A DNA stretch of 64,000 bases from Prauserella endophytica (GCF_005146945.1 NZ_SWMS01000008.1:239906-303905); one strand, 5' to 3'; positions 41,237-51,994 are shown, counted from the first letter of the stretch. Translations and numbers: made by a program. The notes: generated by a model from the sequence alone, not told the origin.

Positions 41237-42204
41237 GCGGCGCCTTCGTGGAGGTCCCTGCACCCGTGCGCAGCCGGGAGGCGTGCGCGGCGGGCATGAC
41301 GGACACTGTGCCCGCCTCCCCGGCGCCGTGGCAGCGGGTGCGCCGCATCGCGCCGCCCTACCTCTACCTCCTGCCGGCCGTGGTGCTGCTCATCGTGTGG
41401 ACCTACCAGCCACTGGCCCAGACGTTCGTGCTCTCGACCTACTCGTGGAACCTCGTGCCGAGCACACCGATGGTCGACGTCGGGCTCGGCAACTACGAGC
41501 GGTTGCTCAGCTCGCCGGAGCTCGGCCGTTCGGTCTGGCGCACGGTGATCGTGATCCTCGGGATGCTGCCGTTCACGCTCGTGATCCCGGTGGCGGTCGC
41601 GCTGCTCACGCGGCGGGTGCGTGGCCGGGCGCAGGGCGTTTACCGGGCCCTGGTGTTCGCGCCGATGCTCGTCGCGCCGGTGGCCGGTGCCGCGGTCTGG
41701 CAGTGGCTATTGGACCCCTCCGCCGGCGCCGTCAACCGTGTGCTCGGCACCGACGTGAACTGGCTCAACACCGCGGGGACCGCGCAGCTGTCGATCATCG
41801 TGATCACTGGCTGGCACGTCGTCGGGTTCGCCGTGCTCGTGGTGACGGCGGGGCTGGCGGGGATCAATCCCGACTACGCCGCCGCGGCGCAAATCGACGG
41901 AGCCTCGCGAAGCCAGGTGACGCGCTGGATCACGGTGCCGCTGCTCTCGCCGACACTGGCGTTCCTGGTGCTGATGACTGTGCTGCTGTCGGCGCAGTGG
42001 ACGTTCCCGCTGATCGACACCCTGACCCAGGGCGGGCCGGTCGGGTCGACCACCAACCTCTACTACCTGCTCTGGGAGTACGGCTTCCGCAGCCACGACG
42101 CGGGCCTGGCCGCCGCGGCCGGTGTGCTGTTCTTCCTCGGCTTCATTGTGGTGGCCGCGCTGCTGACGCGGCTCGCGGAAAGGCTGAGCCACCATGACGA
42201 CTGA
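41230..42204 (+). CDS. ABC transporter permease (UgpA/MalF-like)
   Basis: The 324-residue permease has six hydrophobic spans and the cytoplasmic coupling loop AGINPDYAAAAQIDGASRSQVTRWITVPLLSPTL, the EAA motif that docks onto the ATPase. It forms the channel with the next gene. ATG 41230 overlaps the phosphodiesterase stop; an internal ATG at 41296 (MTDTVPASP) is an alternative that would omit 22 residues. The downstream gene overlaps by 11 bp. Confidence 0.88.
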   Translation: MVSGAFVEVPAPVRSREACAAGMTDTVPASPAPWQRVRRIAPPYLYLLPAVVLLIVWTYQPLAQTFVLSTYSWNLVPSTPMVDVGLGNYERLLSSPELGRSVWRTVIVILGMLPFTLVIPVAVALLTRRVRGRAQGVYRALVFAPMLVAPVAGAAVWQWLLDPSAGAVNRVLGTDVNWLNTAGTAQLSIIVITGWHVVGFAVLVVTAGLAGINPDYAAAAQIDGASRSQVTRWITVPLLSPTLAFLVLMTVLLSAQWTFPLIDTLTQGGPVGSTTNLYYLLWEYGFRSHDAGLAAAAGVLFFLGFIVVAALLTRLAERLSHHDD

Positions 42205-43027
42205 CGAGGTGGCGGGGGAGTCGTCCCGGGGAAGGCGGCTCGGCGGGCACGTCGTGCTCGGGGTGCTGAGCCTGGCGTGCGTGTTCCCGATCTACTGGCT
42301 CTACGCGACGTCGCTGCGCGCGCCGCAGGACGTGTACTCGCTGTCGGTGCTGCCCTGGCCGTTGTCCACGGCGAGCTACACGGAGGCGTTCGCGAAGAAC
42401 GACGTACTGGGCATGCTGTTCAACACCGGGGTCATCGCGGTGTTGAGTGCCCTGGGACAGTTGCTCGTGGCGTTGCTCGCCGCCTACGCCTTCGCGGCAT
42501 GGCGATTCCCACTGCAACGGCTGCTGTACCTGATGTTCGTCGGCACGTGGCTGGTGCCGTTCCAGGCGACGATGCTGCCCAACTACGTGCTGCTGTCGCG
42601 GCTGGGCTTGCTGGAGACCCTCGCCGGGGTGATCATCCCGACCCTGTGTTCGGCGCTCGGCGTGCTGTTGCTGCGGGAGCACCTGAACGGCTTCCCGAAG
42701 GAGCTGCTCGACGCGGCGCGCATGGACGGCCGTTCGTCGTGGAGTACGTTGTGGACGGTCGTGGTGCCGGCGCTGCGGCCCGCGCTGGCCGCGCTGGGTA
42801 TCCTGCTGGCGATCAGCGCGTGGAACGAGTACTTCTGGCCGGCGATGGTGCTGCAGCGGAGCAACGCCGTGGTGCAGCTCGGGCTGCGCAGTTTCATGGG
42901 CACCGAGGGCAACGACTGGGGCCCGCTGATGGCCACGGCCGGCCTGGCGTGCCTTCCGGTGTTCGTGCTCTACCTCGTCCTGCAGCGGCACATCGTGAAC
43001 GCCTTCGTGCGCTCGGGTCTCAAGTAG
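42194..43027 (+). CDS. ABC transporter permease (UgpE/MalG-like)
   Basis: The 277-residue permease has six spans and the EAA loop FPKELLDAARMDGRSSWSTLWTVVVPALRPALAAL. The N-terminal part (VFPIYWLYATSLRAPQDVYS) and the Trp-rich ISAWNEYFWP segment are typical of the MalG/UgpE branch. It completes the importer with the ATPase, binding lipoprotein and first permease. Its stop lies 8 bp inside the convergent LysR gene, so the two units meet without a spacer. Confidence 0.88.
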   Translation: MTTDEVAGESSRGRRLGGHVVLGVLSLACVFPIYWLYATSLRAPQDVYSLSVLPWPLSTASYTEAFAKNDVLGMLFNTGVIAVLSALGQLLVALLAAYAFAAWRFPLQRLLYLMFVGTWLVPFQATMLPNYVLLSRLGLLETLAGVIIPTLCSALGVLLLREHLNGFPKELLDAARMDGRSSWSTLWTVVVPALRPALAALGILLAISAWNEYFWPAMVLQRSNAVVQLGLRSFMGTEGNDWGPLMATAGLACLPVFVLYLVLQRHIVNAFVRSGLK

Positions 43028-43910
43028 GCGTGCCGGGCAGGCAGGCGAGGAAGGCGTCCACCAGCGGGTTCTGCCCGTCCGCCCACACGGCGTAGAGGTC
43101 GAGCATCGGGACGGGGTCGTACAGGGCGACCGAGGTGGTGCGGGGGCTGCCGGGACTGCCGCCGAAGGCGCCCCGCGCCGCTGAGGCGAACCCGACGATC
43201 GGCTTGATGGCCGTGAGGATCGCCGTGGCGCCGGGGTCGTCGACTTCGTCGGCGATGGTGAGCTGGATGCCGCTGCTCTGGGCGGCGGAGAGGATGGTGT
43301 CGTACATCGCGGCCGACTGCGCGCGGTTGAACAGCACGCAGGACTCGTCGGCGAGTTCCCCGAACGGTACGCGCTGACGGCCCGCCCAGCGGTGTTTCTC
43401 GCCGACGATGGCGACCAGCGGGACGCGCAGCAGGCGGCGGCTGCGCAGGGTCGTCGAGTTCGGCCTGCCGTACACCATCGCCACGTCGAGCTTGCCATCG
43501 GCGAGCGCCGCCAGCTGCGGTCCGGTGCGCATCTCGAACATCTCGACGTCGACGGCGGGTCGGCGGCTGTCCAGCGCGGTGAGTGCGCCGGGAAGGACAC
43601 GCTGTCCCGCGGGGAAGTTGTACCCGATACGCAGGGTGCCCGCACTTCCCGTCGCGGCGGCACGGGCCGCTTTTCCCGCCTGGTCCACCCTGGCCACGAT
43701 GTCGCGGGCGAGGTCGAGGAACGCCTCACCCGCCGGGGTCAGCCGCACCTCGTGCGAGTTGCGCGCGACCAGTTCGACGCCGACGGCGCGTTCCAGCCTG
43801 CGCAAGTGCTGGCTCAGCGACGGCTGGGCCAGGTGCAGACTCGCCGCGGCGCGGCCGAAGTGCAGTTCTTCGGCGATCGCGAGAAACGAGACCAAATGGC
43901 GCAGTTCCAC
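43020..43910 (-). CDS. LysR-family transcriptional regulator
   Basis: The 296-residue regulator has the LysR winged helix at its N-terminus (VELRHLVSFLAIAEELHFGRAAASLHLAQPSLSQHLRRLERAVG) and an effector domain (TLRIGYNFPAGQRVLPGALTAL). I chose GTG 43910 because the sequence before it is non-coding in character. The gene converges on the ABC importer operon and could respond to its ligand. Upstream lies debris of an oxygenase reductase, which may once have been its target. Confidence 0.85.
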   Translation of the reverse strand: MELRHLVSFLAIAEELHFGRAAASLHLAQPSLSQHLRRLERAVGVELVARNSHEVRLTPAGEAFLDLARDIVARVDQAGKAARAAATGSAGTLRIGYNFPAGQRVLPGALTALDSRRPAVDVEMFEMRTGPQLAALADGKLDVAMVYGRPNSTTLRSRRLLRVPLVAIVGEKHRWAGRQRVPFGELADESCVLFNRAQSAAMYDTILSAAQSSGIQLTIADEVDDPGATAILTAIKPIVGFASAARGAFGGSPGSPRTTSVALYDPVPMLDLYAVWADGQNPLVDAFLACLPGTPT

Positions 43911-43989
43911 GTCCGAACGGTAGCCACGGTGTGCGAGCACCCGGTGAACACCGGGCGTCGAAGTGGCGTCGTGGGCCGGACGTTTGGGA

Positions 43990-44386
43990 CGGGGCCGAGC
44001 CCGATGACGAAGTCCTGCACGCGATCGAGAGGACGGGAAGCACGCCAGGACAGGCCGGCCTGCTCGACCTGTCCGCCGAGCTCGGCAACCCTCGGCCCGG
44101 CACCGCGGTCTACTGCTGCGGACCGGAACCACTGCTCGCCGCGGTCGAACGCGCCTGCGCGGCGTGGCCGGCGGGAATACTGCACGTCGAACGGTTCTTC
44201 GCCCGGCCGGACGTCGCCCTCGGCGGAGTCCCCGATCACCGGGACAGCGTGCTCACGGAGAGCGAACGCGCGGGCAGTCGGTCGCTGATTGCGGCAGTCG
44301 CAGTCGACCAGCAGATCCCGGATCTCGAGGCTCGCCCGCGCGGCGTCGCGGGGCGCTGTCCCGGTCGGCTGCCGAGCGAGCCGTGA
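43990..44386 (+). pseudogene. Remnant of a phthalate dioxygenase reductase/VanB-type oxidoreductase
   Basis: The frame gives LLDLSAELGNPRPGTAVYCCGPEPLLAAVERACAAWPAGILHVERF, the NAD-binding end (CGP motif) of PDR-family reductases, then VPDHRDSVLTESERAG, which in these proteins lies in the C-terminal ferredoxin domain. The ferredoxin part that carries the cluster cysteines has been lost, as has the FMN domain upstream. This is the tail of an aromatic oxygenase reductase broken by deletion. Confidence 0.6.
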
Positions 44387-44501
44387 CCGTCGGGGAGGTG
44401 GCCCGTGTGCCCAGACGGTCCGCCGATTCTTACGCGTTCTTGATGCCTCGTCGCCTTTCGGGGCATTGCGCCCGCGTTGAACACCTGTTTAACCTGCTGG
44501 G

Positions 44502-45173
44502 GTGTCATCGGACAGTGGACCAGGCCGTCGCCGTGACGGGGAACTGGCCACCGTCGACCGCATCCGCGACGCTGCCATCGAGCGCTTCGGTCGCGACGGC
44601 TTCGGCGCGGGCCTGCGGGCCATCGCCGCCGACGCGGGCGTAGCGGCGGGCCTGGTCGTGCATTACTTCGGGTCGAAGCAAGGTTTGCGGCGAGCGTGCG
44701 ACGAGCATGTGCTGTCCATCATTCGCCACGAGAAGACCAAAGCGCTGACCGACGGCAGCGGCTCGATGATGTTCGCCCAGCTGGCCGAGGTGGAGCGGTT
44801 CGCTCCGTACCTGCTGTACCTGCTGCGTAGCCTGCAGGCGGGCGGAGAACTGGCCGGCGCGTTGATCGAGCAGATGACGGCCGATGCGGAGCAGTACCTG
44901 GCGGAGGGCGAGGCGGCCGGGGTGGTCCGGCCGAGCCGGGACCGGGCAGCGCGTGCCCGTTACCTTGCCTATCAATCCACGGGCGGCATGCTGTTGTGGT
45001 TCACGTTGCACGGCTCGAGCGGCGACCCGGAGTCCTTCCGGCGGTTGTTCCGCCAGTACGTCGACGAAATCACCCCAGCCGCCGTGGAGCTGTTCAGCCA
45101 GGGCCTGCTGATCGACCGGTCGATGCTAGACGCCTTCCTGATGTACGTGCCGGATCCCCCGGCGCAGGACTGA
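44502..45173 (+). CDS. TetR-family transcriptional regulator
   Basis: The 223-residue repressor starts with GTG. Its helix-turn-helix is IRDAAIERFGRDGFGAGLRAIAADAGVAAGLVVHYFGSKQGL, followed by an all-helical ligand domain with a conserved TetR_C-like segment ending in QYVDEITPAAVELFSQGLL. It precedes an ABC exporter pair in the same direction (95 bp), a common arrangement in which TetR controls antibiotic export. The ligand is unknown. Confidence 0.87.
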   Translation: MSSDSGPGRRRDGELATVDRIRDAAIERFGRDGFGAGLRAIAADAGVAAGLVVHYFGSKQGLRRACDEHVLSIIRHEKTKALTDGSGSMMFAQLAEVERFAPYLLYLLRSLQAGGELAGALIEQMTADAEQYLAEGEAAGVVRPSRDRAARARYLAYQSTGGMLLWFTLHGSSGDPESFRRLFRQYVDEITPAAVELFSQGLLIDRSMLDAFLMYVPDPPAQD

Positions 45174-45268
45174 CCGGCGACTTCCGGTCGGCTCACTCCA
45201 TCACCTCACCCTGATCTCACCACCCGGTGCTGCTCAGTACGGCCCTGGGTTCTCACGCGAGGAAAACC

Positions 45269-46186
45269 ATGAGCACTGCCATTGATATTCGCCAGATCGT
45301 CAAGACCTTCGGCCACGTCACCGCCCTGGACGGGCTCGATCTCACCGTGCAGACCGGCCAGGTGCACGGGTTCCTCGGCCCGAACGGAGCCGGAAAGTCC
45401 ACGACCATCCGTATTCTGCTCGGCTTGCTGCGAGCCGACTCCGGTACCGCCCGGTTGCTCGGCCGGGACCCGTGGGCTGATGCGGTCGCCCTGCACCGCA
45501 GGCTCGCCTACGTACCCGGTGACGTCGAACTGTGGCCGAATCTCACCGGCGGCGAGGCCATCGATCTCTTCTCCCGACTGCGAGGAGGCGTCGCTCCGGC
45601 GCGCCGTGACGAGCTGTGCGAGCGGTTCGATCTCGACCCGAGCAAGAAGGGCCGCACCTACTCGAAGGGCAACAGGCAGAAGGTCGCCCTCATCGCAGCG
45701 CTGGCCAGCGACGTCGAGCTCCTCGTGCTGGATGAGCCGACCGCTGGCCTGGATCCCTTGATGGAGGCGGTGTTCCAGGACTGCATCCGCGAGGTCAAGA
45801 CCGCCGGCCGCACCGTCTTGCTTTCCAGTCACATCCTGGCCCAGGTGGAGGCACTCGCCGACCAGATCTCCATTATCCGCCAGGGCCGCATCGTGGAGAC
45901 CGGGTCGCTCGCGCAGCTGCGCCACCTGACCAGGACCTCCGTCGAGGTCATGACGGACCGGTCGACGACCGTACTGGCGGATCTGCCCGGCGTGCACAAC
46001 CTGCGTTCCACCAACGGATACACACAGTTCGAAGTGGACGGTGAACATCTCGCCACCGTCGTCCGGCGGCTGGGCGAACTCGGCGTGCACGGGCTGACCG
46101 CGCACCCACCGACACTCGAACAGCTGCTGTTGCGCCATTACGGCGACCAGCTCGGCCACGACGACGCCAAGGCGGTGACCCGATGA
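45269..46186 (+). CDS. ABC exporter ATP-binding protein
   Basis: The 305-residue ATPase has Walker A (GPNGAGKST), a signature ([15 protein letters not shown], with SKGN in place of SGGQ), Walker B ([13 protein letters not shown]) and the H-loop ([15 protein letters not shown]). It belongs to the DrrA/CcmA-like group that powers export of drugs or lipids. The deviating signature still has a Gly and occurs in this group. It overlaps the permease gene by ATGA, so the two form one exporter under the TetR regulator. Confidence 0.88.
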   Translation: MSTAIDIRQIVKTFGHVTALDGLDLTVQTGQVHGFLGPNGAGKSTTIRILLGLLRADSGTARLLGRDPWADAVALHRRLAYVPGDVELWPNLTGGEAIDLFSRLRGGVAPARRDELCERFDLDPSKKGRTYSKGNRQKVALIAALASDVELLVLDEPTAGLDPLMEAVFQDCIREVKTAGRTVLLSSHILAQVEALADQISIIRQGRIVETGSLAQLRHLTRTSVEVMTDRSTTVLADLPGVHNLRSTNGYTQFEVDGEHLATVVRRLGELGVHGLTAHPPTLEQLLLRHYGDQLGHDDAKAVTR

Positions 46187-47838
46187 GCACCACCCTCGAA
46201 CGGCCGCCTTCGCGCGCCGGCACCGAGAGCGCAACGCTGGCGGGCACCGGCACTCTGGTGCGGTTCATGCTGCGCCGGGACCGGATCCGGTTCCCCGCCT
46301 GGGCGGTGGGCTTGCCGTTGCTGATGGCCTACTTCGCCGTCGCTCTGGAAAGCCTCGCCGGCACCCCCGAGGATCTGCAGGGGCTCACCTCGTTCACCTC
46401 CAGCCCGGCCGGCGCGCTGTTCGGCGGTCCGGGCTTCGGTTTCGACCAGCTCACCCTCGAGCGGTTCCTCGTCGGGCAGTACGGGCTCTACATACTCGTC
46501 GGCGCAGGCCTCATGGGCCTGCTCACCGTCGTGAGACACACCAGGGCCGAGGAACACACCGGCCGAGCGGAGCTGGTCAGGGCGAACGTCGTCGGCCGCC
46601 ACGCCCAGCTCACCGCCGCGCTGGTCCTGACAACACTGATGGCGGTGCTGGCCACGGTGCTCATCGCCCTGGTCATGACCAGCCGCGGGTACGACGCCGG
46701 TGGGTCGCTGCTGTTCGGCGCCTCGGCCGGTGCCGTCGTGGTGGCGTTCGGCGCCATCGGGGCCGTCACCGCCCAGCTGTCGGAATACCCGCGGGCGGCA
46801 GCCGGTTTCGCCGGAGCCCTGCTCGGCACGGCTTTCGTCCTGCGCGGCCTCGGCGACATGGCAGCCGTTCAGGGCAGCGGACCGTCCTGGCTGTCCTGGC
46901 TGTCCCCGATCGGCTGGTCGCAGCAGACCGCCCCCTACACCCACGACGACTGGTGGCCCCTGGCACTCTGCCTCGTCTTCAGCGCAGCCGTGACGGCCGC
47001 CGGGTACGCGCTCTCGGCACGCCGCGACTTCGGCGCGGGCCTGATCCCACCGCGGCCCGGTTCGCCCAGGGCGGCCGCATGGCTGAGCGGCCCGCTCGCG
47101 CTCTCGTTCCGCCTGCAACGCGCCGGACTCATCGGCTGGAGCCTGGCGCTGCTGGTCGGCGGCGTCGCCTACGGCTCGTTCACCCAGCCGCTGCTCGAGG
47201 GGTTCCAGGACGCGCCCGAAGACCTGCTCGCGGTCATGGGTGGGTCAGAGAACATGCTCGCCGGATATCTCGGTCTGATGGGCTTCTTCATGGCGCTGGT
47301 GGTCACCATCTTCGTCATCCTCGCCGTCCATGGGCTGCGCGGCGAGGAAACCGAGGGCCGGGCCGAACCGGTTCTGGCCACGGCGGTCGGCCGATCCGCG
47401 TGGATCGGCAGCTACCTGCTCGTGTCGGCCATCGGCGCGCCGTGGCTGCTGCTGGTGGCGGGCCTGGGCATGGGGCTCGGCGCCGCCGTCAGCACGGGGG
47501 ACAGCGGCCTGGTCGCCGACCTCGTCGCCGGTCACCTCGCCCACACGCCCGCCGTGTGGCTCGTGCTCGCCATCGCCGCACTGCTCTACGCGGCGGTGCC
47601 GCGCGCGCTGCCGGCGGCCTGGGCGGTACTGGGATACGGACTCATCGCCGGTATGTTCGCACCGATGCTGAACCTGCCCGACGAGGTCATCAGGATCTCC
47701 CCGTTCGGGCACATCGGCGACTACCCACGCGACGACATCTCGATCACGGCCGTGCTCATCCTCACCCTGCTCGCCGCCGCAGGCGCCGCCGCTGCCATCG
47801 CCCGGTTCCGACGCCGGGACCTGGTGACGACCGCATGA
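46183..47838 (+). CDS. ABC exporter permease, polyketide antibiotic type
   Basis: The 551-residue membrane protein has about 12 hydrophobic spans arranged as two related halves, each opening with a cytoplasmic RxxRxRFPAW-like or [11 protein letters not shown] segment. This double permease layout is typical of exporters giving resistance to polyketide ionophores such as tetronasin. It pairs with the ATPase (ATGA overlap). The drug is unknown, and no biosynthetic cluster is visible in the window. Confidence 0.83.
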   Translation: MSTTLERPPSRAGTESATLAGTGTLVRFMLRRDRIRFPAWAVGLPLLMAYFAVALESLAGTPEDLQGLTSFTSSPAGALFGGPGFGFDQLTLERFLVGQYGLYILVGAGLMGLLTVVRHTRAEEHTGRAELVRANVVGRHAQLTAALVLTTLMAVLATVLIALVMTSRGYDAGGSLLFGASAGAVVVAFGAIGAVTAQLSEYPRAAAGFAGALLGTAFVLRGLGDMAAVQGSGPSWLSWLSPIGWSQQTAPYTHDDWWPLALCLVFSAAVTAAGYALSARRDFGAGLIPPRPGSPRAAAWLSGPLALSFRLQRAGLIGWSLALLVGGVAYGSFTQPLLEGFQDAPEDLLAVMGGSENMLAGYLGLMGFFMALVVTIFVILAVHGLRGEETEGRAEPVLATAVGRSAWIGSYLLVSAIGAPWLLLVAGLGMGLGAAVSTGDSGLVADLVAGHLAHTPAVWLVLAIAALLYAAVPRALPAAWAVLGYGLIAGMFAPMLNLPDEVIRISPFGHIGDYPRDDISITAVLILTLLAAAGAAAAIARFRRRDLVTTA

Positions 47839-47949
47839 CAGATGCGTCGGACGTCGAGCCGTCTCCACGGACCCGGTATGCGGGACCGGCTCGCGTTGCT
47901 GGTTGACCGGCGTCTCACGGTGTCGCGGGTACAGCTGACTTCGTCCGGT

Positions 47950-48190
47950 CCGCCGTCGTGGTTGCGCCATCGTGGCGGTCTGCCTCGATCATCGCGATCG
48001 CCGCGACGTGGACGATCCTGCTGATCGGCTTCGCCGGCTGTGCCGCGACACTGGCCCTGCACCCGGACGCGCGCGGACAGCGCACGTCCGTGCAGGTCGC
48101 CTTCATGACCGTCCGGCGTGGGACGGGAATCCACGCCGGAACCGGTCCTGGCGGGCTGTCGCGGCCGGGGCCGGTCGCACGGCGGCTCAG
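47950..48190. repeat. Decayed second copy of the 36700-36925 region
   Basis: The stretch from about 47985 to 48070 is nearly identical to 36728-36805 (the 3' end of the membrane protein gene, including its ATWTILLIGFAGCAATLA codons). A hairpin follows at 48105-48150 that matches 36831-36874 but with its loop inverted, then a shared tail (GTCGCACGGCGGCTCAG, 48174-48190). The frame has no start here, so it is a duplicated fragment. Confidence 0.6.
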
Positions 48191-48259
48191 GCCTGCCTCC
48201 TCGGCATCGAGCGGCGGCGTTGCCGTGTCGATGTCGGGCCGTACGCAGGGGTTCCGACC

Positions 48260-48435
48260 GCACATCGGCGTGCATGGCCTCTGCCACCTCGCCAGACCCG
48301 TCGGCGGCAGGCCGGCCGACCGGCCAGTCCTCCGTGGCACTGGTCGGTGACCCGCCGCTGCAGAAGGCCAAGCGGGATTGGGATCCGTTGAACAGCTTCC
48401 ACCACACTCTCTCCGTGCGGGCGGCCGACGACTGA
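48260..48435 (+). pseudogene. Possible C-terminal remnant of an FAD-linked oxidase
   Basis: The frame ending at 48435 gives VALVGDPPLQKAKRDWDPLN, then SFHHTLSVRAADD. The KxKRDWDPLNxFHH pattern resembles the C-terminus of berberine-bridge or FAD-linked oxidases (KRRYDPxNVF). Only the tail remains, and the upstream part is unrecognisable. The call is weak. Confidence 0.3.
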
Positions 48436-48438
48436 GCC

Positions 48439-50187
48439 TCACGCCGTGATGTGCCAGCTGCGGGCGTGCTCGTACTGGTGGTACAAGCGGGCGAAGGTGC
48501 CCTCGGCGTCGCGCAGTTCGGCCGGGGTGCCGATCTCGGCGATCCTGCCGCCGTCCAGCGCGATCACCTGGTCCGCCGTGGCGAGCGTGGTGGGCCGGTG
48601 GGCGATCACGATCACCGTGCGTCCAGGGTCGTCGGAAAGGGCCGCGATGGCCTGGCTGATCGCGCTCTCGTTCTCCGGGTCGAGCGCCGATGCCGCCTCG
48701 TCGATGAGTACGATCGGCGCTCGCTTGAGGAAGGCGCGGGCGATGGAGACCCGTTGCCGCTCGCCGCCGGAGAGCTGCGCGCCGGCCTCGCCGACGCGCG
48801 TCTGCCAGCCACCGGGCAGCCGTTCGATCACCTCGTCCAGCCGGGCGTGCCGCGCCGCGTCCTCCAGTTCCTCCCAGGTGGCGTCCGGCCGGGCGATCCG
48901 CAGGTTCTCCTCGATGGTGGTGTCGAAGAGGTAGACGTCCTGGAACACGATGGCGATGTTCTCCAAGAGGACCGGGTGATCCAGTTCGCGCACGTCGACG
49001 GTGCCGACGCGCACATTGCCCGAGTCGATGTCGAAGAACCGGGCGATGAGCCGGGTGACCGTGGTCTTTCCGGAGCCGGACGGCCCGACCAGCGCCGTGG
49101 TCGTGCCGGGCGGGCAGCGGAACGACACCTCGGACAGCGCGGGTTTCTCGCCCGCGTCCGGGCCCCCGTAGGAGAAGGTCACGTCGGCGAACTCGATGCT
49201 GGCGTCCTCGAGCCGGCGAACCGGGTTCGGGCTGTGCGGCAGCGAAGGGGTGCGCAGGACGGACTCGACCCGCTCGCTGAGGTAGTCCATCGCGCCGAGA
49301 CCCGAGGCGTGGTCCACCATCGCGCCGAGCGGTTCGAGGAAGCGGACGGCCAGCACCAGCAGGGCGATGGTGTCCGGAATGGACAATGTTCCGCTGAGCA
49401 GGAACTGCACGCCGAACACGAGGACGGCAACGTACCCGGCCATCACCACACCGCTGTAGGACAGGTCCGGAAACAGCATCCGGTGCAGGCCGCGGCGGTA
49501 GCGGTGGCGGTGGTCGTCGAGCGCGTCGCGCATGCGGACGCTGCCGGTGGTGGCGTGGCCGGCCGCGCGCAGCACGGGCTGGGCCTGGCCGAACTCGATC
49601 GCCCGGCTGGCGACCTCGTTCGCGGCGATCTCCATGTCGTCCGACACAGCGGCGACGGTGCGCCAGGAGCGGCCCAGCGCGACCAGCGCGATGGGCAGGG
49701 TGACCAGCAGGAGCAGCGCGAGGCGCCAGTCCACCACGAAGGTGACCCCGATGATGGTGGCCGGCACGAGCGTGCAGGTGATGGCCGGACCCCCGATCGT
49801 CGCGGTCAGCTGGGAGAGGGTACCGGCGACACTGGTGACGGTGCGGGAGAACTGGCCCTTCTTGTCGGCGGTGAACCAGCCGAGCGGCAGCGTGGTCACG
49901 TGCCGCATCAGGTGGTGCCGGAGTTGCACCGCCAGCTTCATGGCCGCCGCGAACCCGACCGGGGTCGCGATCACGCTGAGTACGGCGTAGGCGACGAGGC
50001 CGATCGCGCCGATGATCAGCCAGGGGGTGGCGGCGGCGAAGTCGGGCTCGGGCTGCAGCAGGGCCCGCAGGATCGGCACCAGCAAGCCGAGCAGCAGTCC
50101 CTGCAGTACCGCGAGGGCGGCGGTCAGCGACCACAACTGGACCAGCAGGCCGGGGTGTGGCCAGAGCCGGTAAAGCCGACGGATCAT
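48439..50187 (-). CDS. ABC transporter, fused membrane and ATPase domains (IrtB-like)
   Basis: The 582-residue half-transporter has six membrane spans (about 20-300) and a C-terminal ATPase: Walker A GPSGSGKTT, signature QLSGGERQRVSIARAF, Walker B IVLIDEAASALDP and an H-loop IVIAHR. ATG 50187 overlaps the preceding gene by ATGA, leaving MIRRLYRLW as a natural start. It forms a heterodimer with the next gene. An iron box and palindrome control the unit, so siderophore handling as in IrtAB-type systems is the best guess. A drug efflux role cannot be excluded. Confidence 0.85.
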   Translation of the reverse strand: MIRRLYRLWPHPGLLVQLWSLTAALAVLQGLLLGLLVPILRALLQPEPDFAAATPWLIIGAIGLVAYAVLSVIATPVGFAAAMKLAVQLRHHLMRHVTTLPLGWFTADKKGQFSRTVTSVAGTLSQLTATIGGPAITCTLVPATIIGVTFVVDWRLALLLLVTLPIALVALGRSWRTVAAVSDDMEIAANEVASRAIEFGQAQPVLRAAGHATTGSVRMRDALDDHRHRYRRGLHRMLFPDLSYSGVVMAGYVAVLVFGVQFLLSGTLSIPDTIALLVLAVRFLEPLGAMVDHASGLGAMDYLSERVESVLRTPSLPHSPNPVRRLEDASIEFADVTFSYGGPDAGEKPALSEVSFRCPPGTTTALVGPSGSGKTTVTRLIARFFDIDSGNVRVGTVDVRELDHPVLLENIAIVFQDVYLFDTTIEENLRIARPDATWEELEDAARHARLDEVIERLPGGWQTRVGEAGAQLSGGERQRVSIARAFLKRAPIVLIDEAASALDPENESAISQAIAALSDDPGRTVIVIAHRPTTLATADQVIALDGGRIAEIGTPAELRDAEGTFARLYHQYEHARSWHITA

Positions 50188-51994
50188 GCGGTGTCTCCGT
50201 TCTGCTGTGCGCGCCACATGCGGGCGTACAGCCCGCCGGAGGCGAGGAGTTCGTGGTGGGTTCCGGACTCGGCGACGCTGCCCTCGTCGAGCACGAGGAT
50301 CTGGTCGGCGGCGGCGATGGTGTGCAACCGGTGCGCGATGACGATCACCGTCTTGCCGGCCACCAACTCCGACAACGCGTCCTGCACCGCGGTCTCACTG
50401 TCCGGGTCCAGCGAGGCGGTGGCCTCGTCCAGCACCACGATCGGCGCCCCGGACAGGATCGCGCGGGCGATGGTCAACCGCTGCCGCTCCCCGCCGGACA
50501 GCCCACCCTTGCCGCTGTCCAGCACGGTGTCGTAGCCGTGCGGCAACTGCTCGATCACCGGATGGATCTGGGCGGCCTTGGCCGCCTGGCGAACCTCGTC
50601 GTCGGTGGCGTCGGGCCGGCCGATCCGGATGTTCTCGGTCACCGTGTCCCGCAACAACACCACGTCCTGGAACACCAGCGACATCGACGAGAGCAGGGTC
50701 TTCGAGGAGATCTCCCGCACGTCCACCCCGCCGATCCGGATCGCGCCCCCGGTCACGTCGTAGAACCGCGGCAGCAGGCTGGCCACAGTGGACTTGCCCG
50801 CGCCGGAGGGGCCGACGATGGCGGTGACCGTGCCCGGCTCACACACCGCGCTGACTCCGTCCAGCGCGTTGGTCACCCCGTCATAGGAGAACGACACCCG
50901 ATCCAACTCCACCCGATACCCCCGCGGCTCCCTCGGCTGTTCCGGCTCCGGCAGCGGCGGCTTGGACAGCAGCCGGTCGAGGTTGCCCGCGGACACGCGT
51001 GCCATGCGCACGCCCTGCGCGCCGTGGATCATCGGGGTGAACGAGGTCGGCAGGCCGATGCCGACGATCAGGAACGGCAACAGGTCGGGGACCGTCAGCC
51101 AGCCCGCGCCGACGAAGCCGAGCCCGGCGGCCATCACCACGCCCAGCACCGCCATCTCCGAGCCGAGCACCCGGTTCATCGCGGAGCTGGCCCGGTTTCC
51201 CGCCAGCCAGGCCCGGTAGGCCGCGGTGTGCTCGCGCATGGCGTCGTCGAAGCGACCCAGCACCTTGCCCTCGGTGCCGCCGAACGCCTTGACCACGGTG
51301 ATCCCGTCGACGTACTCGACACTGGCGGCGCTGATCTGCCCCTCGGCGGCGAGCAGTCGCGACATGTGGGCCGGCAGCGAGCGCATGGCGAGCCGGTAGG
51401 TGATCACCGCTGCCACCGGGATGGCGACGGTTATCAGCGCCATCCGCCAGTCCACGAACACGAGGTAGCCGATGCCGACGGTCAGCGCCGCGGCCGCGCC
51501 GACCAGCGCTCCCAGGGCATGCGCGATCAGCTCGTGCATCTCCTCGATGTCACTGGTCATCGCCTTCTTCACCTGGCCGGAACCGGCCGATCGGAACCAG
51601 CCGAGCGGCACGACGCCGAGGCGCCGCACGATCTGGACCCGGAGGTGGTGCAGCATCTCCGCGTCGGCCTTGTGTCCCACGTGGGTGCACAACCCGAGCA
51701 GCAGCAGGCGCAGCAACGCGCCACCGGCCCCGATGCCGGCCCAGGTCCACGCCGTCCCGGCCACAGACCCGAGGCTCGGCGCGCCGAGCACCGCCCGCGC
51801 GATCTCCGCGATGGCGACGAACGGGGCGAACCCGGCCGCCGCTGCCACCGCCGACAGCACGGCGGTGGCAGCGGCGGCCGTACCGGCCGCAGCATGTTCG
51901 CCGCGTCCCGGATCGGCAACATGCGCGGGGCCTCGGTTTCCTGGTTGTCCGGTGGCGCGGGAGGGTCCGGCCGCACTGCCTCCGTGGTCGTCAT
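50184..51994 (-). CDS. ABC transporter, fused membrane and ATPase domains (IrtA-like), frameshift near N-terminus
   Basis: This half-transporter has membrane spans and an ATPase domain with GPSGAGKST, LSGGERQRLTIARAI and IVVLDEATASLDP. Natural N-terminal residues (MTTTEAVRPDPPAPPDNQE, then MLPIRDAANMLRPVR) occur in one frame from ATG 51994, while the first membrane helix (AAATAVLSAVAAAAGFAPFV) is in another, with the change around 51870-51890 in a run of CGG/CCG codons. Either the gene is frameshifted or the read has an error. A GTG at 52064 would keep one frame but begins inside the palindrome and gives an unlikely basic N-terminus. Confidence 0.7.
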
